Positions 17,434 through 27,547 of a stretch of 64,000 bases of DNA are shown here, in pieces. How positions within the stretch are numbered: position 1 is the stretch's first letter; every line of letters begins with the position of its first letter. Source of the DNA: Burkholderia sp. BCC0506 (GTDB lineage Bacteria; Pseudomonadota; Gammaproteobacteria; Burkholderiales; Burkholderiaceae); NCBI RefSeq assembly GCF_902833145.1, contig NZ_CADFEN010000003.1, forward strand, positions 62,001-126,000, given 5' to 3'. A program made the position numbers and the translations under genes. The notes under the pieces were generated by a model. It was not told the DNA's origin. It saw only the letters and a program-made list of their open reading frames with translations, and searched no databases.

Positions 17434-18714
17434 TCAGGATGGCCGGCGCCCGCGTACGGCGGTCGCCGCGAAGCCGGCGGCGCCGATCAGCAGCGCGGCC
17501 GCCGCGACCCACAGCGCGGGCGTAAACGATCCGAAGCGCGCGGCCAGCGGCGCCGCGACGAGCGGCCCGAGGATCTGCCCGACGCCGTACGACGCGGTCG
17601 CGTAGCCCATCAGCCCGGCCGCGCGCTCGCCGTGCAGGCGCCGCGCCTCGCGCATCGCGAACAGCGTGATCGCGGTAAACGGCAGCCCGAGCAGCGCGCT
17701 GCCGACCGAGAAGCCCGCGGCGTTCGGCCACACGATCCCGGCCGCGATGCCGAGCGCCTGCGTCGCGCAGCCGGCCGCCAGCAGCAGCCGGTTGTCCCAG
17801 TGCCCGGGCAGCCGCGCGGCGGCGATCGCGCCGACGATCAGCGCCGCGCCGAACATCGGCCAGAACAGGTCGGGCCATGGTGAGGCGGCCGGCAGCGCGG
17901 CGCGCGCGATCACCGGCAGGAACGTCGCGGTGACGATGTAGCCGAAGCCCGGTGCGCCGTACAGCACGACGAGCCACGCGGCGTCCGCGCGATGGCTTCG
18001 CGTGTCGGCCCGTGCCGTCGCGGTGGCCGGCGCGCGGGCGGCCGCCTGCGGCGCAGCGACCGGCGGCGCGGCCTGCGCGTGCGCCGGGGCCGGCGCCGCA
18101 CCGAACGTGCGCCAGATCGCGACCGACAGCACCGCCGACAACGCCGCGAAACCGAGCCAACCCACCGCCGCGCGCTGGCCGGCCAGCGCACTGCCGATCA
18201 GCCCGGTCACCACGATGCCGACGCCCGGCCCCGCGTAGATCACCCCGCTCCACGCCGGCGCCGCCAGCTCGGCCAGGCGCCGCAGCCCCCATTGCGACAT
18301 GAACACGAACGTCCACGCGCTGACGACACCCGCGACGAAACGCACGACGAGCCACCCCGGCAGCCACTGACCGACGCCCATCGCGGCGGTCAGCAACACG
18401 GTCGCCACGAGCCCGAAGCGCACCATCCGCGCGGGCGCGACGTGCAGCGCCGCGCAACTGACCGCGCCGACGAAGTAGCCCGCGTAGTTCGCCGACGCGA
18501 GCCAGCCGCCGGTTTTCAGGCCGATCGAGCCGTCCGCGAGCATCAGCGGCAACAGCGGCGTGAACGCGAAACGGCCGACGCCGAGCACGACGGCCAGGCC
18601 GACCATGCAGGCGAGCGCAGCCGCGCGGGCACGGCGGTCAGCCTGGCCGGCGTGGCCAGCCTCGTCGGACGAAAACACGCGCGCAGCGGCGGTCGAAGCA
18701 TCGGAGCGGGACAT
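17434..18714 (-). CDS. MFS transporter, YbfB/YjiJ family
   Basis: This 426-residue transporter has twelve predicted hydrophobic segments beginning near residue 30 (ALACMVGLAVVLGVGRFAFT). The first helix carries the GRFAFTPLLPLM motif typical of YbfB/YjiJ-type major facilitator proteins. A cytoplasmic loop of about 30 residues rich in Ala/Pro (near residues 205-235) separates the two halves. Substrates of this family are unknown; many members are annotated as putative exporters. It is transcribed away from a LysR gene with a 122-bp shared promoter region, an arrangement that usually means control by that regulator. Confidence 0.82.
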   Translation of the reverse strand: MSRSDASTAAARVFSSDEAGHAGQADRRARAAALACMVGLAVVLGVGRFAFTPLLPLMLADGSIGLKTGGWLASANYAGYFVGAVSCAALHVAPARMVRFGLVATVLLTAAMGVGQWLPGWLVVRFVAGVVSAWTFVFMSQWGLRRLAELAAPAWSGVIYAGPGVGIVVTGLIGSALAGQRAAVGWLGFAALSAVLSVAIWRTFGAAPAPAHAQAAPPVAAPQAAARAPATATARADTRSHRADAAWLVVLYGAPGFGYIVTATFLPVIARAALPAASPWPDLFWPMFGAALIVGAIAAARLPGHWDNRLLLAAGCATQALGIAAGIVWPNAAGFSVGSALLGLPFTAITLFAMREARRLHGERAAGLMGYATASYGVGQILGPLVAAPLAARFGSFTPALWVAAAALLIGAAGFAATAVRGRRPS

Positions 18715-18836
18715 GGCGGCATGCGCCGGCGCGTCGGGCGCCGGCGGATCGGAAATCGGAATGGGTCCATCCTAGCTTGACCAAACGTTCTCGAAAAATG
18801 AATAATCAAGAATCAACTCATCCCTCGGAGAGAATC

Positions 18837-19751
18837 ATGGATCTGGCGGCGCTGGCGATCTTCCGGGCGGTCGTGCGCGAGAACGGCGTGACGCGCGCGG
18901 CGGCCAAGCTCAATCGCGTGCAGTCGAACGTCACGACGCGCATCAAGCAGCTGGAGGAGGAACTCGGCGCGGCGCTGTTCGTGCGCGACGGCCGTCGGCT
19001 CGTGCTGACGCCGGCCGGGCACACGCTGCTGCCGTATGCGGAGCGCCTGCTCGCGCTCGCCGACGAGGCGCGCGACGCGGTGCGCGAGGACACGCCGCGC
19101 GGCCGGCTGCGGCTCGGCACGATGGAAAGCACGGCCGCGAGCCGGCTGCCGGCCCTCCTCGCGCGCTATCACCACGCGTGGCCGGACGTGTCGCTCGAAT
19201 TGCTGACGGGCACGACGGGGTGCCTGATCGACCGCGTGCGCGACTTCGAGATCGACGCCGCGCTGTTCGCGCGCCCGCCCGAGCCGGACACGCTGCCCGA
19301 CACGTTCGAGACGGTGCCGATCTTCCGCGAGGATCTCGTGCTGCTCACGCCGCGCGGCCATCCGCCGGTGCGCACGCCGCGCGACGTGATCCTGCCGACG
19401 CTGATCGCGTTCGAGCGCGGCTGCGCGTATCGCAAGTACGTCGAGCGGTGGTACGCGGCGCACGGCGTGAAACCGGCCCGCGTGCTCGAACTCGGCTCGT
19501 ATCACGCGATCGTCGCGTGCGTCGCGGCCGGCGCCGGCGTCGCGGTCGCGCCGCGTTCGGTGCTCGATCTGCAACCGGAGACCGGCAACATCGCCGCGCA
19601 CACGATTGCCGAACTCGAAGGCATCGACACGCTGCTCGGGTGGCGGCGCGGTTATGCGTCGGCGGCGCTCGCCGCGCTGCGCGATGCGCTCGCCGACGTC
19701 GCGCGGCAGCCTGGGGACATGACGAAGCCAACGGTGACCGTGCCGGCCTGA
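18837..19751 (+). CDS. LysR-family transcriptional regulator, probable regulator of the adjacent MFS gene
   Basis: This 304-residue protein has the LysR helix-turn-helix at residues 1-60 (MDLAALAIFRAVVRENGVTRAAAKLN...VTTRIKQLEEELGAALF) and a periplasmic-binding-like effector domain from about residue 90. The effector domain begins LRLGTMESTAA, a common LysR strand. ATG at 18837 follows CGGAGA at good spacing; an in-frame extension of 20 codons upstream lies within the promoter gap and is rejected. It is divergent from the MFS transporter. The effector is not evident. Confidence 0.87.
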   Translation: MDLAALAIFRAVVRENGVTRAAAKLNRVQSNVTTRIKQLEEELGAALFVRDGRRLVLTPAGHTLLPYAERLLALADEARDAVREDTPRGRLRLGTMESTAASRLPALLARYHHAWPDVSLELLTGTTGCLIDRVRDFEIDAALFARPPEPDTLPDTFETVPIFREDLVLLTPRGHPPVRTPRDVILPTLIAFERGCAYRKYVERWYAAHGVKPARVLELGSYHAIVACVAAGAGVAVAPRSVLDLQPETGNIAAHTIAELEGIDTLLGWRRGYASAALAALRDALADVARQPGDMTKPTVTVPA

Positions 19752-19803
19752 CCCGTATTCGCGCGCCGCCGCATCGATCGACGCGCATGAGCTGCACAAA
19801 CGA

Positions 19804-19840
19804 AACGACCCGACCGGCCTGCGCCGATCGGGTCGTTTTT
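19804..19840. terminator. Bidirectional intrinsic terminator between lysR and alaS
   Basis: A 9-bp stem (ACGACCCGA / TCGGGTCGT) with a GC-rich loop is followed by TTTTT on the plus strand and preceded by AAA on the left, so it can serve both convergent genes. It lies 53 bp after the lysR stop and 52 bp after the alaS stop on the other strand. Confidence 0.85.
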
Positions 19841-19891
19841 CGCTTCACGCGAGGCCGTCGGCACGACGGCATCGCATCGGTCGTGCAACGA

Positions 19892-22516
19892 TCAGAGCCG
19901 CTCTTCGACCCAGCCCTTCACGCCGGCCAGCGCGCCCGGCAGGTTCGCCGGCTCGGTGCCGCCCGCCTGCGCCATGTCCGGACGGCCGCCGCCCTTGCCG
20001 CCCACTTGCTGCGCGACGAAGTTCACGAGCTCGCCGGCCTTGACCTTCTTGCTCGCATCCGGCGTGACGCCCGCGATCAGGCTGACCTTGCCGCCTTCGA
20101 CGGCCGCCAGCACGATCGCCGCGTTCTTCAGCTTGTCCTTCAGCTTGTCGACCGTTTCGCGCAGCGTCTTCGCGTCCGCGCCGTCGAGCGTCGCGGCCAG
20201 CACGTACACGCCGCCGATTTCGACGGCCTGCTGCGCGAGCTCGTCGCCCTGGCTCGACGCGAGCTTCGACTTCAGCGCGCCCAGCTCCTTCTCGAGCGAC
20301 TTCACCTGGTCCTGCACCTGCGCGATGCGCTGCGTGAGCTCCGACGGCTGCGCCTTCAGCGCCGCCGCCGCTTCGTTCACGCGCGCGTCGAGCTCCTGCA
20401 CGTAGCGCACCGCGTTGTCGCCGGTGATCGCCTCGACGCGGCGGATGCCGGCCGCGACGCCGCCTTCCATCACGATCTTGAACAGGCCGATGTCGCCGGT
20501 GCGGTGCACGTGCGTGCCGCCGCACAGTTCGCGCGAGAAGCCGAGGTCGAGCACGCGCACTTCATCGCCGTACTTCTCGCCGAAGAGCGCCATCGCGCCG
20601 CCTTTCACCGCTTCGTCGTACGGCATCACGCGCACGATGCCCGGCGCGTTCGCGAGGATTTCGTCGTTGACGATCTGCTCGACGCGACGGATCTCGTCGT
20701 CGGTCATCGGCGCGTTGTGCGCGAAGTCGAAACGGGTCTTTTCCGCGTCGACGAGCGAGCCCTTCTGCTGCACGTGCGAGCCGAGCACTTCGCGCAGCGC
20801 CTTGTGCATCAGGTGGGTGGCCGAGTGGTTGCGCTGCGTGCGCGCGCGGCGCTGCGCGTCGATTTCCGCGCGCAGCACGTCGCCGACCTTCAGCGTGCCC
20901 TGCTCGAGCGTGCCGTGGTGGCCGATCACGTCGGCCTGCACCTTCAGCGTATCGGCCACCGCGAAGCGCGTCGCCGCGTTCGCGAGCACGCCCTGGTCGC
21001 CGACCTGGCCGCCCGATTCCGCGTAGAACGGCGTGTGGTCGAGCACGACGACCGCATCCTGGCCGGCCTTCACTTCGTTGACGGCCGAGCCGTCGACGTA
21101 CAGCGCGACGACCTTCGCGTCGTCGAACGCGATTTCCTCGTAACCGTGGAAGGTGGTCTTCGCGCCCGCGTATTCGAGGCCCTGCGTCGCCTTGAACTTG
21201 CCGGCCGCACGGGCCTGCTCGCGCTGGCGCGCCATCGCGTCGTCGAATGCCGGCTCGTCGACCGTCATCCCGCGCTCGCGGCACACGTCGGCCGTGAGGT
21301 CCAGCGGGAAGCCGTACGTGTCGTGCAGCTTGAACGCGAGTTCGCCGTCGAGCACCTTGCCGCCCTTCGCGTCGACGTCGGCGAGCGCCGCTTCGAGGAT
21401 CGACATGCCGTGCTCGATCGTCTCGAAGAAGCGCTCTTCTTCCTGGCGCAGCACGTCGGTCACGCGCTGCTCGGCTTCCTTCAGCTCCGGATAGGCCGTG
21501 CCCATCTCGGCGACGAGGTCGGCCACCAGCTTGTGGAAGAACGCGCCCTTGCGGCCGAGCTTGTAGCCGTGGCGGATCGCGCGACGCACGATCCGGCGCA
21601 GCACGTAGCCGCGGCCTTCGTTGCCGGGGATCACGCCGTCGACGATCAGGAACGAGCACGCGCGGATGTGATCGGCGATCACCTTCAGCGAGTTGTTCGT
21701 GAGGTCGCCGATCCCGGTCACGCGCGCGGCGGCCTTGATCAGGTTCTGGAACAGGTCGATCTCGTAGTTGCTGTGCACGTGCTGCAGCACCGCGGCGAGA
21801 CGCTCAAGGCCCATGCCGGTGTCGACCGACTGCTTCGGCAGGCGCGTCATGTTGCCCTGCGCGTCGCGGTTGAACTGCATGAACACGAGGTTCCAGATCT
21901 CGATGTAGCGGTCGCCGTCTTCTTCGGGCGACCCCGGCGGGCCGCCCCACACGTCCGGGCCGTGGTCGTAGAAGATTTCGGTACACGGGCCGCACGGGCC
22001 GGTGTCGCCCATCGTCCAGAAGTTGTCCGACGCGTAGCGCGCGCCCTTGTTGTCGCCGATCCGGATGATCCGCTCGGTCGGCACGCCGACTTCCTTCGCC
22101 CAGATGTCGTACGCTTCGTCGTCTTCCTGGTAGACGGTGACCCACAGTTTTTCCTTCGGCAGCTGGTAGACCGTGGTCAGCAGCTCCCACGCGAACTTGA
22201 TCGCGTCGTGCTTGAAGTAGTCGCCGAACGAGAAGTTGCCGAGCATCTCGAAGAACGTGTGGTGGCGCGCCGTGTAGCCGACGTTCTCGAGGTCGTTGTG
22301 CTTGCCGCCCGCGCGCACGCTGCGCTGCGCGGTCGTCGCGCGCGAGTACGGGCGCGGATCCGTGCCGAGGAAGACGTCCTTGAACTGGACCATGCCCGAG
22401 TTCGTGAACATCAGCGTGGGGTCGTTACCGGGCACGAGGCTCGACGAGCGGACGATCGTGTGGCCCTTCGATTCGAAGAATTTGAGGAATTTCTCGCGGA
22501 TTTCGGCAGCTTTCAT
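19892..22516 (-). CDS. alaS: Alanyl-tRNA synthetase
   Basis: This 874-residue enzyme charges tRNA-Ala. The class II catalytic core starts at [20 protein letters not shown]. The editing domain carries the zinc/catalytic motif HSATH near residue 562 and CGGTH near residue 664, which match the known HxxxH and CxxxH editing ligands. The C-terminal part has a coiled coil (residues about 715-760) and the C-Ala domain ending [10 protein letters not shown]. The length is normal for proteobacteria. ATG at 22516 fits the family start exactly; an in-frame extension of 23 codons is not supported. A perfect TATAAT lies upstream. It is monocistronic. Confidence 0.98.
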   Translation of the reverse strand: MKAAEIREKFLKFFESKGHTIVRSSSLVPGNDPTLMFTNSGMVQFKDVFLGTDPRPYSRATTAQRSVRAGGKHNDLENVGYTARHHTFFEMLGNFSFGDYFKHDAIKFAWELLTTVYQLPKEKLWVTVYQEDDEAYDIWAKEVGVPTERIIRIGDNKGARYASDNFWTMGDTGPCGPCTEIFYDHGPDVWGGPPGSPEEDGDRYIEIWNLVFMQFNRDAQGNMTRLPKQSVDTGMGLERLAAVLQHVHSNYEIDLFQNLIKAAARVTGIGDLTNNSLKVIADHIRACSFLIVDGVIPGNEGRGYVLRRIVRRAIRHGYKLGRKGAFFHKLVADLVAEMGTAYPELKEAEQRVTDVLRQEEERFFETIEHGMSILEAALADVDAKGGKVLDGELAFKLHDTYGFPLDLTADVCRERGMTVDEPAFDDAMARQREQARAAGKFKATQGLEYAGAKTTFHGYEEIAFDDAKVVALYVDGSAVNEVKAGQDAVVVLDHTPFYAESGGQVGDQGVLANAATRFAVADTLKVQADVIGHHGTLEQGTLKVGDVLRAEIDAQRRARTQRNHSATHLMHKALREVLGSHVQQKGSLVDAEKTRFDFAHNAPMTDDEIRRVEQIVNDEILANAPGIVRVMPYDEAVKGGAMALFGEKYGDEVRVLDLGFSRELCGGTHVHRTGDIGLFKIVMEGGVAAGIRRVEAITGDNAVRYVQELDARVNEAAAALKAQPSELTQRIAQVQDQVKSLEKELGALKSKLASSQGDELAQQAVEIGGVYVLAATLDGADAKTLRETVDKLKDKLKNAAIVLAAVEGGKVSLIAGVTPDASKKVKAGELVNFVAQQVGGKGGGRPDMAQAGGTEPANLPGALAGVKGWVEERL

Positions 22517-22602
22517 GGCGTGCGGGGACGGTCTGGCAAAGACGGCTTCAAACGCCGGCGCCCCAGGCGGGGCGCGCGGCGGCATGGATTCGGAAACGAT
22601 CG

Positions 22603-22629
22603 ATTATACGATACAGACCGCCCGCCCAA
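22603..22629 (-). promoter_or_regulatory. Probable sigma-70 promoter of alaS
   Basis: On the minus strand a perfect -10 hexamer TATAAT (22,603-22,608) is preceded by TTGGGC (22,624-22,629) with a 15-bp spacer, shorter than the optimal 17. Transcription would start near 22,597, giving a leader of about 80 nt before the alaS ATG. Confidence 0.5.
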
Positions 22630-22759
22630 GCGGCAGCGGCCCGCCGCGATGAACGACCGGCCCGGGCCACCCGCGCGGCCGATTCGCCTTAAGATGCTCG
22701 GCATGCCAATCGGCCTTGCCCGGCAAGGCCGGCCAGCCATGAAAGGAGACGATTCGACG

Positions 22760-23980
22760 ATGGGTGCCCTGAGCCATATCCGCGTACTGGACCTCACCCG
22801 CGTGCTCGCGGGCCCGTGGTGCGCGCAGACCCTTGCCGATTTCGGCGCGGACGTGATCAAGGTCGAGCGCCCCGGCGCCGGCGACGACACGCGCCACTGG
22901 GGGCCGCCGTACCTGAAGGACGCGGACGGCGCGGATACCGCCGAGGCCGCGTACTACCTCGCGGCGAACCGCAACAAGCGCTCGGTGACGATCGACATCG
23001 CGACGCCCGACGGGCAGCGGATCGTGCGCGAACTCGCCGCGCAAAGCGACGTCGTGCTCGAGAACTACAAGGTCGGCCAGTTGAAGAAATACGGGCTCGA
23101 CTACGCATCGCTGCGCGCGGTGAAGCCCGATCTCGTCTACTGCTCGGTCACCGGCTTCGGCCAGACCGGCCCGTACGCGCACCGCGCGGGCTACGACTTC
23201 ATCGTGCAGGGGATCGGCGGCTTCATGAGCATCACCGGCGAGCGCGACGGCGAGCCGGGCGGCGGCCCGCAGAAGGCCGGCGTCGCGATCGCCGATCTCG
23301 CGACCGGCCTCTATTCGACGATCGCCGTGCTCGCCGCGCTCGCGCACCGCGATCGCACCGGCGAAGGCCAGTACATCGACATGGCGCTGCTCGACGTGCA
23401 GGTCGCGCTGCTCGCGAACATGAACACCAACTTCCTCGCGAGCGGCAAGCCGCCGGTGCGCTGGGGCAACGCGCACCCGAACATCGTGCCGTACCAGACG
23501 TTCCAGACGAGCGACGGCTGGATCATCGTCGCGGTCGGCAACGACGGGCAGTTCCGCAAGTTCGTCGAAGCCGGCGGGCGGCCCGAGCTGGCCGACGACG
23601 AGCGCTTCGCGACGAACCCGTCGCGCGTGCGCCACCGCGACACGCTGGTGCCGATCCTCGCGCAGATGGTGAAGGCGCGCGGCAAGGCCGACTGGATCGG
23701 CGCGCTCGAAGCGGCCGGCGTGCCGTGCGGGCCGATCAACGATCTCGACGAGGTGTTCGACAACGAGCAGGTGATCGCGCGCGGGATGCAGGTGTCGCTG
23801 CCGCACCCGTGCGGCGCGGACGTGAAGCTCGTGCGCAACCCGATCCGGATGAGCGCGACGCCGCCGGACGCGCGCACGGCCCCGCCGCTGCTCGGCGCGC
23901 AGACGGACGACGTGCTGCGCGAGATCCTCGGCTACGACGACGCGCGGATTGCCGCGTTGAAGGCGAAACGGGCGATCTGA
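22760..23980 (+). CDS. Class III CoA-transferase (CaiB/BaiF family)
   Basis: This 406-residue protein begins MGALSHIRVLDLTRVLAGPW, the standard CaiB/BaiF start. The nucleotide-binding region GADVIKVERPGAGDDTR follows near residue 30. The catalytic aspartate of the family is expected in the GQYIDMALLD segment near residue 208 or shortly before; I did not align it. It moves CoA between organic acids without ping-pong release; the acid is unknown, though glutarate/succinyl-CoA and oxalate/formyl-CoA relatives are possible. ATG at 22760 has AAGGAG eleven bases upstream; an ATG at 22739 is an alternative. It stands alone, divergent from alaS. Confidence 0.87.
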   Translation: MGALSHIRVLDLTRVLAGPWCAQTLADFGADVIKVERPGAGDDTRHWGPPYLKDADGADTAEAAYYLAANRNKRSVTIDIATPDGQRIVRELAAQSDVVLENYKVGQLKKYGLDYASLRAVKPDLVYCSVTGFGQTGPYAHRAGYDFIVQGIGGFMSITGERDGEPGGGPQKAGVAIADLATGLYSTIAVLAALAHRDRTGEGQYIDMALLDVQVALLANMNTNFLASGKPPVRWGNAHPNIVPYQTFQTSDGWIIVAVGNDGQFRKFVEAGGRPELADDERFATNPSRVRHRDTLVPILAQMVKARGKADWIGALEAAGVPCGPINDLDEVFDNEQVIARGMQVSLPHPCGADVKLVRNPIRMSATPPDARTAPPLLGAQTDDVLREILGYDDARIAALKAKRAI

Positions 23981-24013
23981 CGCGTCGGGCGCGCACGACG
24001 GCGAACGGACCGG

Positions 24014-24562
24014 TCAGCGCGCGAGCGCGTCGAGCCAGCCGCGCGCTTGCGGCCAGTCGCCAAGCCCGCTGTCCGCGTTGATGTGGCCGCGCGGGCCGAT
24101 GTCATGGAACGTGCTGCCCCACGCGTGCGCGCAGCCGCGTGCGAACGCGAGCGAACCGTACGGATCGTCGCTGCTCGCGACGACGCAGGTCGGAAACGGC
24201 AGCCGCTCGTGCGGCACCGGGGCAAAGCCGTGCGCGTCGGCCGGAAACGCCGGCCCGGCCGGGTCGGGCAGCGCGACGAGCAACGCGCCGCGCACTTTCG
24301 CGAGCGCGGCCGGCCTTGCGTAGCGGGTCGCCCACCATGCGGTGGTCAGCGTGCCGAGGCTGTGACCGGCGATCAGCACCGGCCCGCGCGCGGCTTCGAC
24401 CGCGCGGTCGAGCGCGAGACACCAGCCGTTGCGGACCGCGCGACTCCAGTCGGGCATCGCGACCCGCGAGAAGCGCGCATCGGCGCGCTCCCAGCGGCTC
24501 TGCCAGTGAAGCGGGCCCGAATTGGCGTAGCCCGGCAAGACGAAAACGAGGGGATCGCTCAT
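24014..24562 (-). CDS. Small alpha/beta serine hydrolase of the RBBP9/YdeN family
   Basis: This 182-residue protein has the compact RBBP9-like fold. Visible motifs are the oxyanion strand VFVLPGYANSGPLHWQSRWE at the N-terminus, the nucleophile elbow GHSLG (Ser68), the acid region SSDDPYG near residue 133, and the catalytic His in GPRGHINADSGLGDWP near the end. The HIN-SGxGxWP tail is diagnostic for the family. Natural substrates are unknown. ATG at 24562 was chosen; the longer frame has no start support. The gene converges with the CoA-transferase gene. Confidence 0.85.
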   Translation of the reverse strand: MSDPLVFVLPGYANSGPLHWQSRWERADARFSRVAMPDWSRAVRNGWCLALDRAVEAARGPVLIAGHSLGTLTTAWWATRYARPAALAKVRGALLVALPDPAGPAFPADAHGFAPVPHERLPFPTCVVASSDDPYGSLAFARGCAHAWGSTFHDIGPRGHINADSGLGDWPQARGWLDALAR

Positions 24563-24753
24563 GAAGGGAACCGTCGACGAATGGAATCGTGTTGTAGCGT
24601 CGACGCAGTGTCGCACACCCGCCTCTCCCTGATGGTGCCTGTCAAAATCCGGGGATGTGCGCGACGTTCGAGCGGGTCGTGACGCGGTGGGTCACGCGTC
24701 ACGACCGGGCCGGCGGCCGATGCGCCCGCGTCGCGGGCGCCCGCCGGCGGGGA

Positions 24754-24963
24754 TCAGCGTACGCCGGCGCCGACCAGGCCGCCGGCCGCCGCGCCGGCCA
24801 CCGTGCCGATCGGGCCGCCCGTGATCAGGTAGCCGAGCGCGCCGCCCGCGGCCGCGCCGATACCGGCATTGCGTTGCGTATGCGTCATCGCGCATGCGCC
24901 GAGTTGCGACAGGGCCGCGACGATCACCGCGGTGCGAACGACAAACGTGGTCTTCTTCATCAT
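24754..24963 (-). CDS. Small glycine-zipper lipoprotein
   Basis: This 69-residue protein has a lipoprotein signal peptide with lipobox LGAC (Cys24), then a glycine-zipper region (AGIGAAAGGALGYLITGGPIGTVAGAAAGGLVGAG) that spans most of the mature chain. Such YMGG/OmpA-associated zippers sit in the envelope and are thought to insert into or bridge membranes. The double ATG at 24963/24960 follows GGGAGGAAG. It is a single gene between the hydrolase and glnS. The role is not known; many Burkholderia genomes carry several paralogues. Confidence 0.8.
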   Translation of the reverse strand: MMKKTTFVVRTAVIVAALSQLGACAMTHTQRNAGIGAAAGGALGYLITGGPIGTVAGAAAGGLVGAGVR

Positions 24964-25217
24964 GATTATTGGCTTCCTCCCGCCACGCAGACATTGCGGA
25001 TGGCGGCATTGAATCGGTGACGCCATCATAGGAAAACCCGAACGGCGCCGGCAATCCGATTTACGTCGTGTTACAGCCGACACACACTGGATATATTGCG
25101 GTACGCATCGCGAACGCACGCCGCCCGACCGCCGGGCCGCGCGGGACGGACCCCGGTCAGGTAGAATTGCAGGATTAAACCGGCGCGACGCGCCGACACA
25201 ACCCTGACGCCAACCGC

Positions 25218-26927
25218 ATGAGCACCGAACGCAACGACGCCCCCGCGGCTTCCAATTTCATCCGCAACATCATCGACGACGACAACCGCACCGGCAAATG
25301 GGGCGGGCGCGTCGAGACGCGCTTCCCGCCCGAGCCGAACGGCTATCTGCACATCGGTCATGCGAAGAGCATCTGCCTGAACTTCAGCGTCGCGCGCGAC
25401 TACGGCGGCGTGTGCCACCTGCGCTTCGACGACACGAACCCGGAAAAGGAAAGCGTCGAATACGTCGACTCGATCGTCGACGCGGTGCGCTGGCTCGGCT
25501 TCGACTGGCGCAAGGACGCGGTCGATCACCAGTACTTCGCGAGCGACTACTACGACAAGCTGTATGAATTCGCCGAGCTGCTGATCCAGCGCGGCAAGGC
25601 GTACGTCGACAGCCAGAGCGCCGACGAAATGCGCGCGAACCGCGGCTCGCTGACCGAAGGCGGCAAGCCGTCGCCGTTCCGCGAGCGCACGCCGGAAGAA
25701 AACCTCGACCTGTTCCGCCGCATGAAGGCCGGCGAGTTCAAGGAAGGCGAGCACGTGCTGCGCGCGAAGATCGACATGGCGTCGCCGAACATGAACATGC
25801 GCGACCCGGTGATCTACCGGATCCGCTACGCGCACCACTACCGCACCGGCGACGCATGGTGCGTGTATCCGATGTACGACTACACGCACTGCATCTCGGA
25901 TGCGCTCGAAGGCATCACGCATTCGCTGTGCACGCTCGAATTCGAGGATCACCGTCCGCTGTACGACTGGGTGCTGAACGAACTCGCGGAAGCCGGCGTG
26001 TTCGCGCGCCCGTTGCCGCAACAGATCGAATTCTCGCGGCTGAACCTCACGTACGCGATCACCAGCAAGCGCAAGCTGCTGCAACTCGTCACCGAAGGCC
26101 ACGTCGACGGCTGGGACGACCCGCGCATGCCGACGATCGTCGGCATCCGCCGCCGCGGCTTCACGCCGGAGAGCATCCATCTGTTCTGCGAGCGCATCGG
26201 CGTGACGAAGGTCGATTCGTGGATCGACATGAGCGTCTTCGAAGGCGCGCTGCGCGACGATCTCGACGACAAGGCCGCGCGTACGGTCGCGGTGCTCGAT
26301 CCACTGAAGCTCGTGATCGACAACTATCCGGAAGACCTCGAGGAAGCGTGCACGGCGCCCGTGCATCCGCATCATCCGGACCGCGGCGTGCGCACGTTCC
26401 CGATCTCGCGCGAACTGTGGATCGAGCGCGAGGATTTCGTCGAAAATCCGCCGAAGGGCTATTTCCGCCTGTTCCCGGGCAACAAGGTGCGCCTGCGCTA
26501 CGGCTACGTGGTCGAGTGCACGGGCTTCGACAAGGACGCCGACGGCAACGTGACGGCCGTGCACTGCAACTACTTCCCGGACAGCAAGTCGGGCACCGAA
26601 GGCGCGAACACGTACAAGGTCAAGGGCAACATCCACTGGGTCAGCGCGAAGCATGCGCAGCCGGCCGAAGTGCGGATCTACGATCGCCTGTTCAAGGAGC
26701 CGCACCCGGACGCGGGCGGCGCGAACTTCCTCGAGGCGCTGAACCCCGATTCGAAGAAGATCGTGCACGCGTACCTCGAGCCGGGCAACGGCGACGTCGC
26801 GCCGGAAACGCGTCTGCAGTTCGAGCGCCACGGCTACTTTGTGGCAGACCGTGTCGATTCGAAGCCGGGCAAGCCGGTGTTCAACCGGATCGTCGGGCTG
26901 CGCGACAGCTGGGGCAAGCCGGCCTGA
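25218..26927 (+). CDS. glnS: Glutaminyl-tRNA synthetase
   Basis: This 569-residue class I synthetase charges tRNA-Gln. HIGH is at residues 45-48 (GYLHIGHAKS) and the KMSKS-equivalent reads ITSKRKL near residue 282. The C-terminal beta-barrel anticodon-binding region (LWIEREDF...FRLFPGNKVRLRYGYVVECTGF) is complete. Length and ends fit the bacterial GlnRS family. ATG at 25218 is the family start. It is followed by a strong bidirectional terminator and is probably monocistronic. Confidence 0.98.
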   Translation: MSTERNDAPAASNFIRNIIDDDNRTGKWGGRVETRFPPEPNGYLHIGHAKSICLNFSVARDYGGVCHLRFDDTNPEKESVEYVDSIVDAVRWLGFDWRKDAVDHQYFASDYYDKLYEFAELLIQRGKAYVDSQSADEMRANRGSLTEGGKPSPFRERTPEENLDLFRRMKAGEFKEGEHVLRAKIDMASPNMNMRDPVIYRIRYAHHYRTGDAWCVYPMYDYTHCISDALEGITHSLCTLEFEDHRPLYDWVLNELAEAGVFARPLPQQIEFSRLNLTYAITSKRKLLQLVTEGHVDGWDDPRMPTIVGIRRRGFTPESIHLFCERIGVTKVDSWIDMSVFEGALRDDLDDKAARTVAVLDPLKLVIDNYPEDLEEACTAPVHPHHPDRGVRTFPISRELWIEREDFVENPPKGYFRLFPGNKVRLRYGYVVECTGFDKDADGNVTAVHCNYFPDSKSGTEGANTYKVKGNIHWVSAKHAQPAEVRIYDRLFKEPHPDAGGANFLEALNPDSKKIVHAYLEPGNGDVAPETRLQFERHGYFVADRVDSKPGKPVFNRIVGLRDSWGKPA

Positions 26928-26981
26928 CGGCCTGCGCCGCGCGGGCAGCGGGCGACTGCGCAAGCCGCCGTTGCCCGACCA

Positions 26982-27013
26982 TGAAAAAACCGGCTCGAGG
27001 GCCGGTTTTTTCA
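26982..27013. terminator. Bidirectional intrinsic terminator after glnS
   Basis: A long perfect inverted repeat runs from TGAAAAAACCGGC to GCCGGTTTTTTCA around a small loop. Each strand gives a GC stem followed by a six-base U-tract, so it ends glnS on one side and the leftward NUDIX gene on the other. Confidence 0.92.
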
Positions 27014-27065
27014 TGGGTGTGCGCCTGAAGACGGAAAGCGGCGGCGCGGAAGCCGCGGCGCCCCG

Positions 27066-27539
27066 TCACGCGCCCGACAAGCGCCGATGCAGTTCCGCGA
27101 GCGACAGCTTCGTGCGAAACAGCCGCGCGAGGCTGCGGCTCGCGTAGGTATCGACATCGCCCGGCACGGTCCAGCGGTACGCGTCCATCTCGGGAATCAT
27201 CGAGCCGTCGCGACGGCTCGGAAACAACGACGTACACGTGCATTGCGCGGGATCGATCTCGCCTTCGGCCGCCTGCACCGCGAACAGGTGCAGGTCCTTG
27301 TCGTGCCGGTACGCGAAGCGGCCGAGGTCGAGCAGGCGTGCCGGCGCGAACACGATGCCGGTTTCCTCCAGCAGTTCGCGCAGCGCCGCGTCGGCCGGCG
27401 TCTCGCCCGGTTCGCCCTGCCCCTTCGGGATGTCCCAGTGCGTGGTGTCGGTCGCGTGCGCGAGGAACACGCGGCCGGCCGCATCGAGGATCACGACGCC
27501 GCACGACACCGTGCGCGGCGCGCCGCCCCGCTTCGTCAT
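27066..27539 (-). CDS. NUDIX hydrolase (MutT-like)
   Basis: This 157-residue protein has a complete Nudix box, GQGEPGETPADAALRELLEETGI (near residue 40), with the REXXEE metal-binding core. Upstream is the usual VSCGVVILDAAGRVFLAHATDTTHWDIPKG strand-turn segment, found in small diadenosine-polyphosphate or nucleotide-cleaving NUDIX enzymes. Substrate cannot be chosen from sequence. The start ATG (27539) is 8 bp after the stop of the exported protein gene, so the two may be cotranscribed. Confidence 0.85.
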   Translation of the reverse strand: MTKRGGAPRTVSCGVVILDAAGRVFLAHATDTTHWDIPKGQGEPGETPADAALRELLEETGIVFAPARLLDLGRFAYRHDKDLHLFAVQAAEGEIDPAQCTCTSLFPSRRDGSMIPEMDAYRWTVPGDVDTYASRSLARLFRTKLSLAELHRRLSGA

Positions 27540-27547
27540 GTGCGTGC

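Noticed and set aside
18715-18836. A LysR T-N11-A box between the MFS and LysR genes
   Set aside because: Several loose matches in a short AT-rich stretch; none stood out enough to annotate.
19178-23980. A 1,600-codon open frame on the plus strand spanning alaS
   Set aside because: It runs opposite to alaS, and its composition is the mirror of alaS codon bias. Only the last 406 codons (CoA-transferase) show a protein family.
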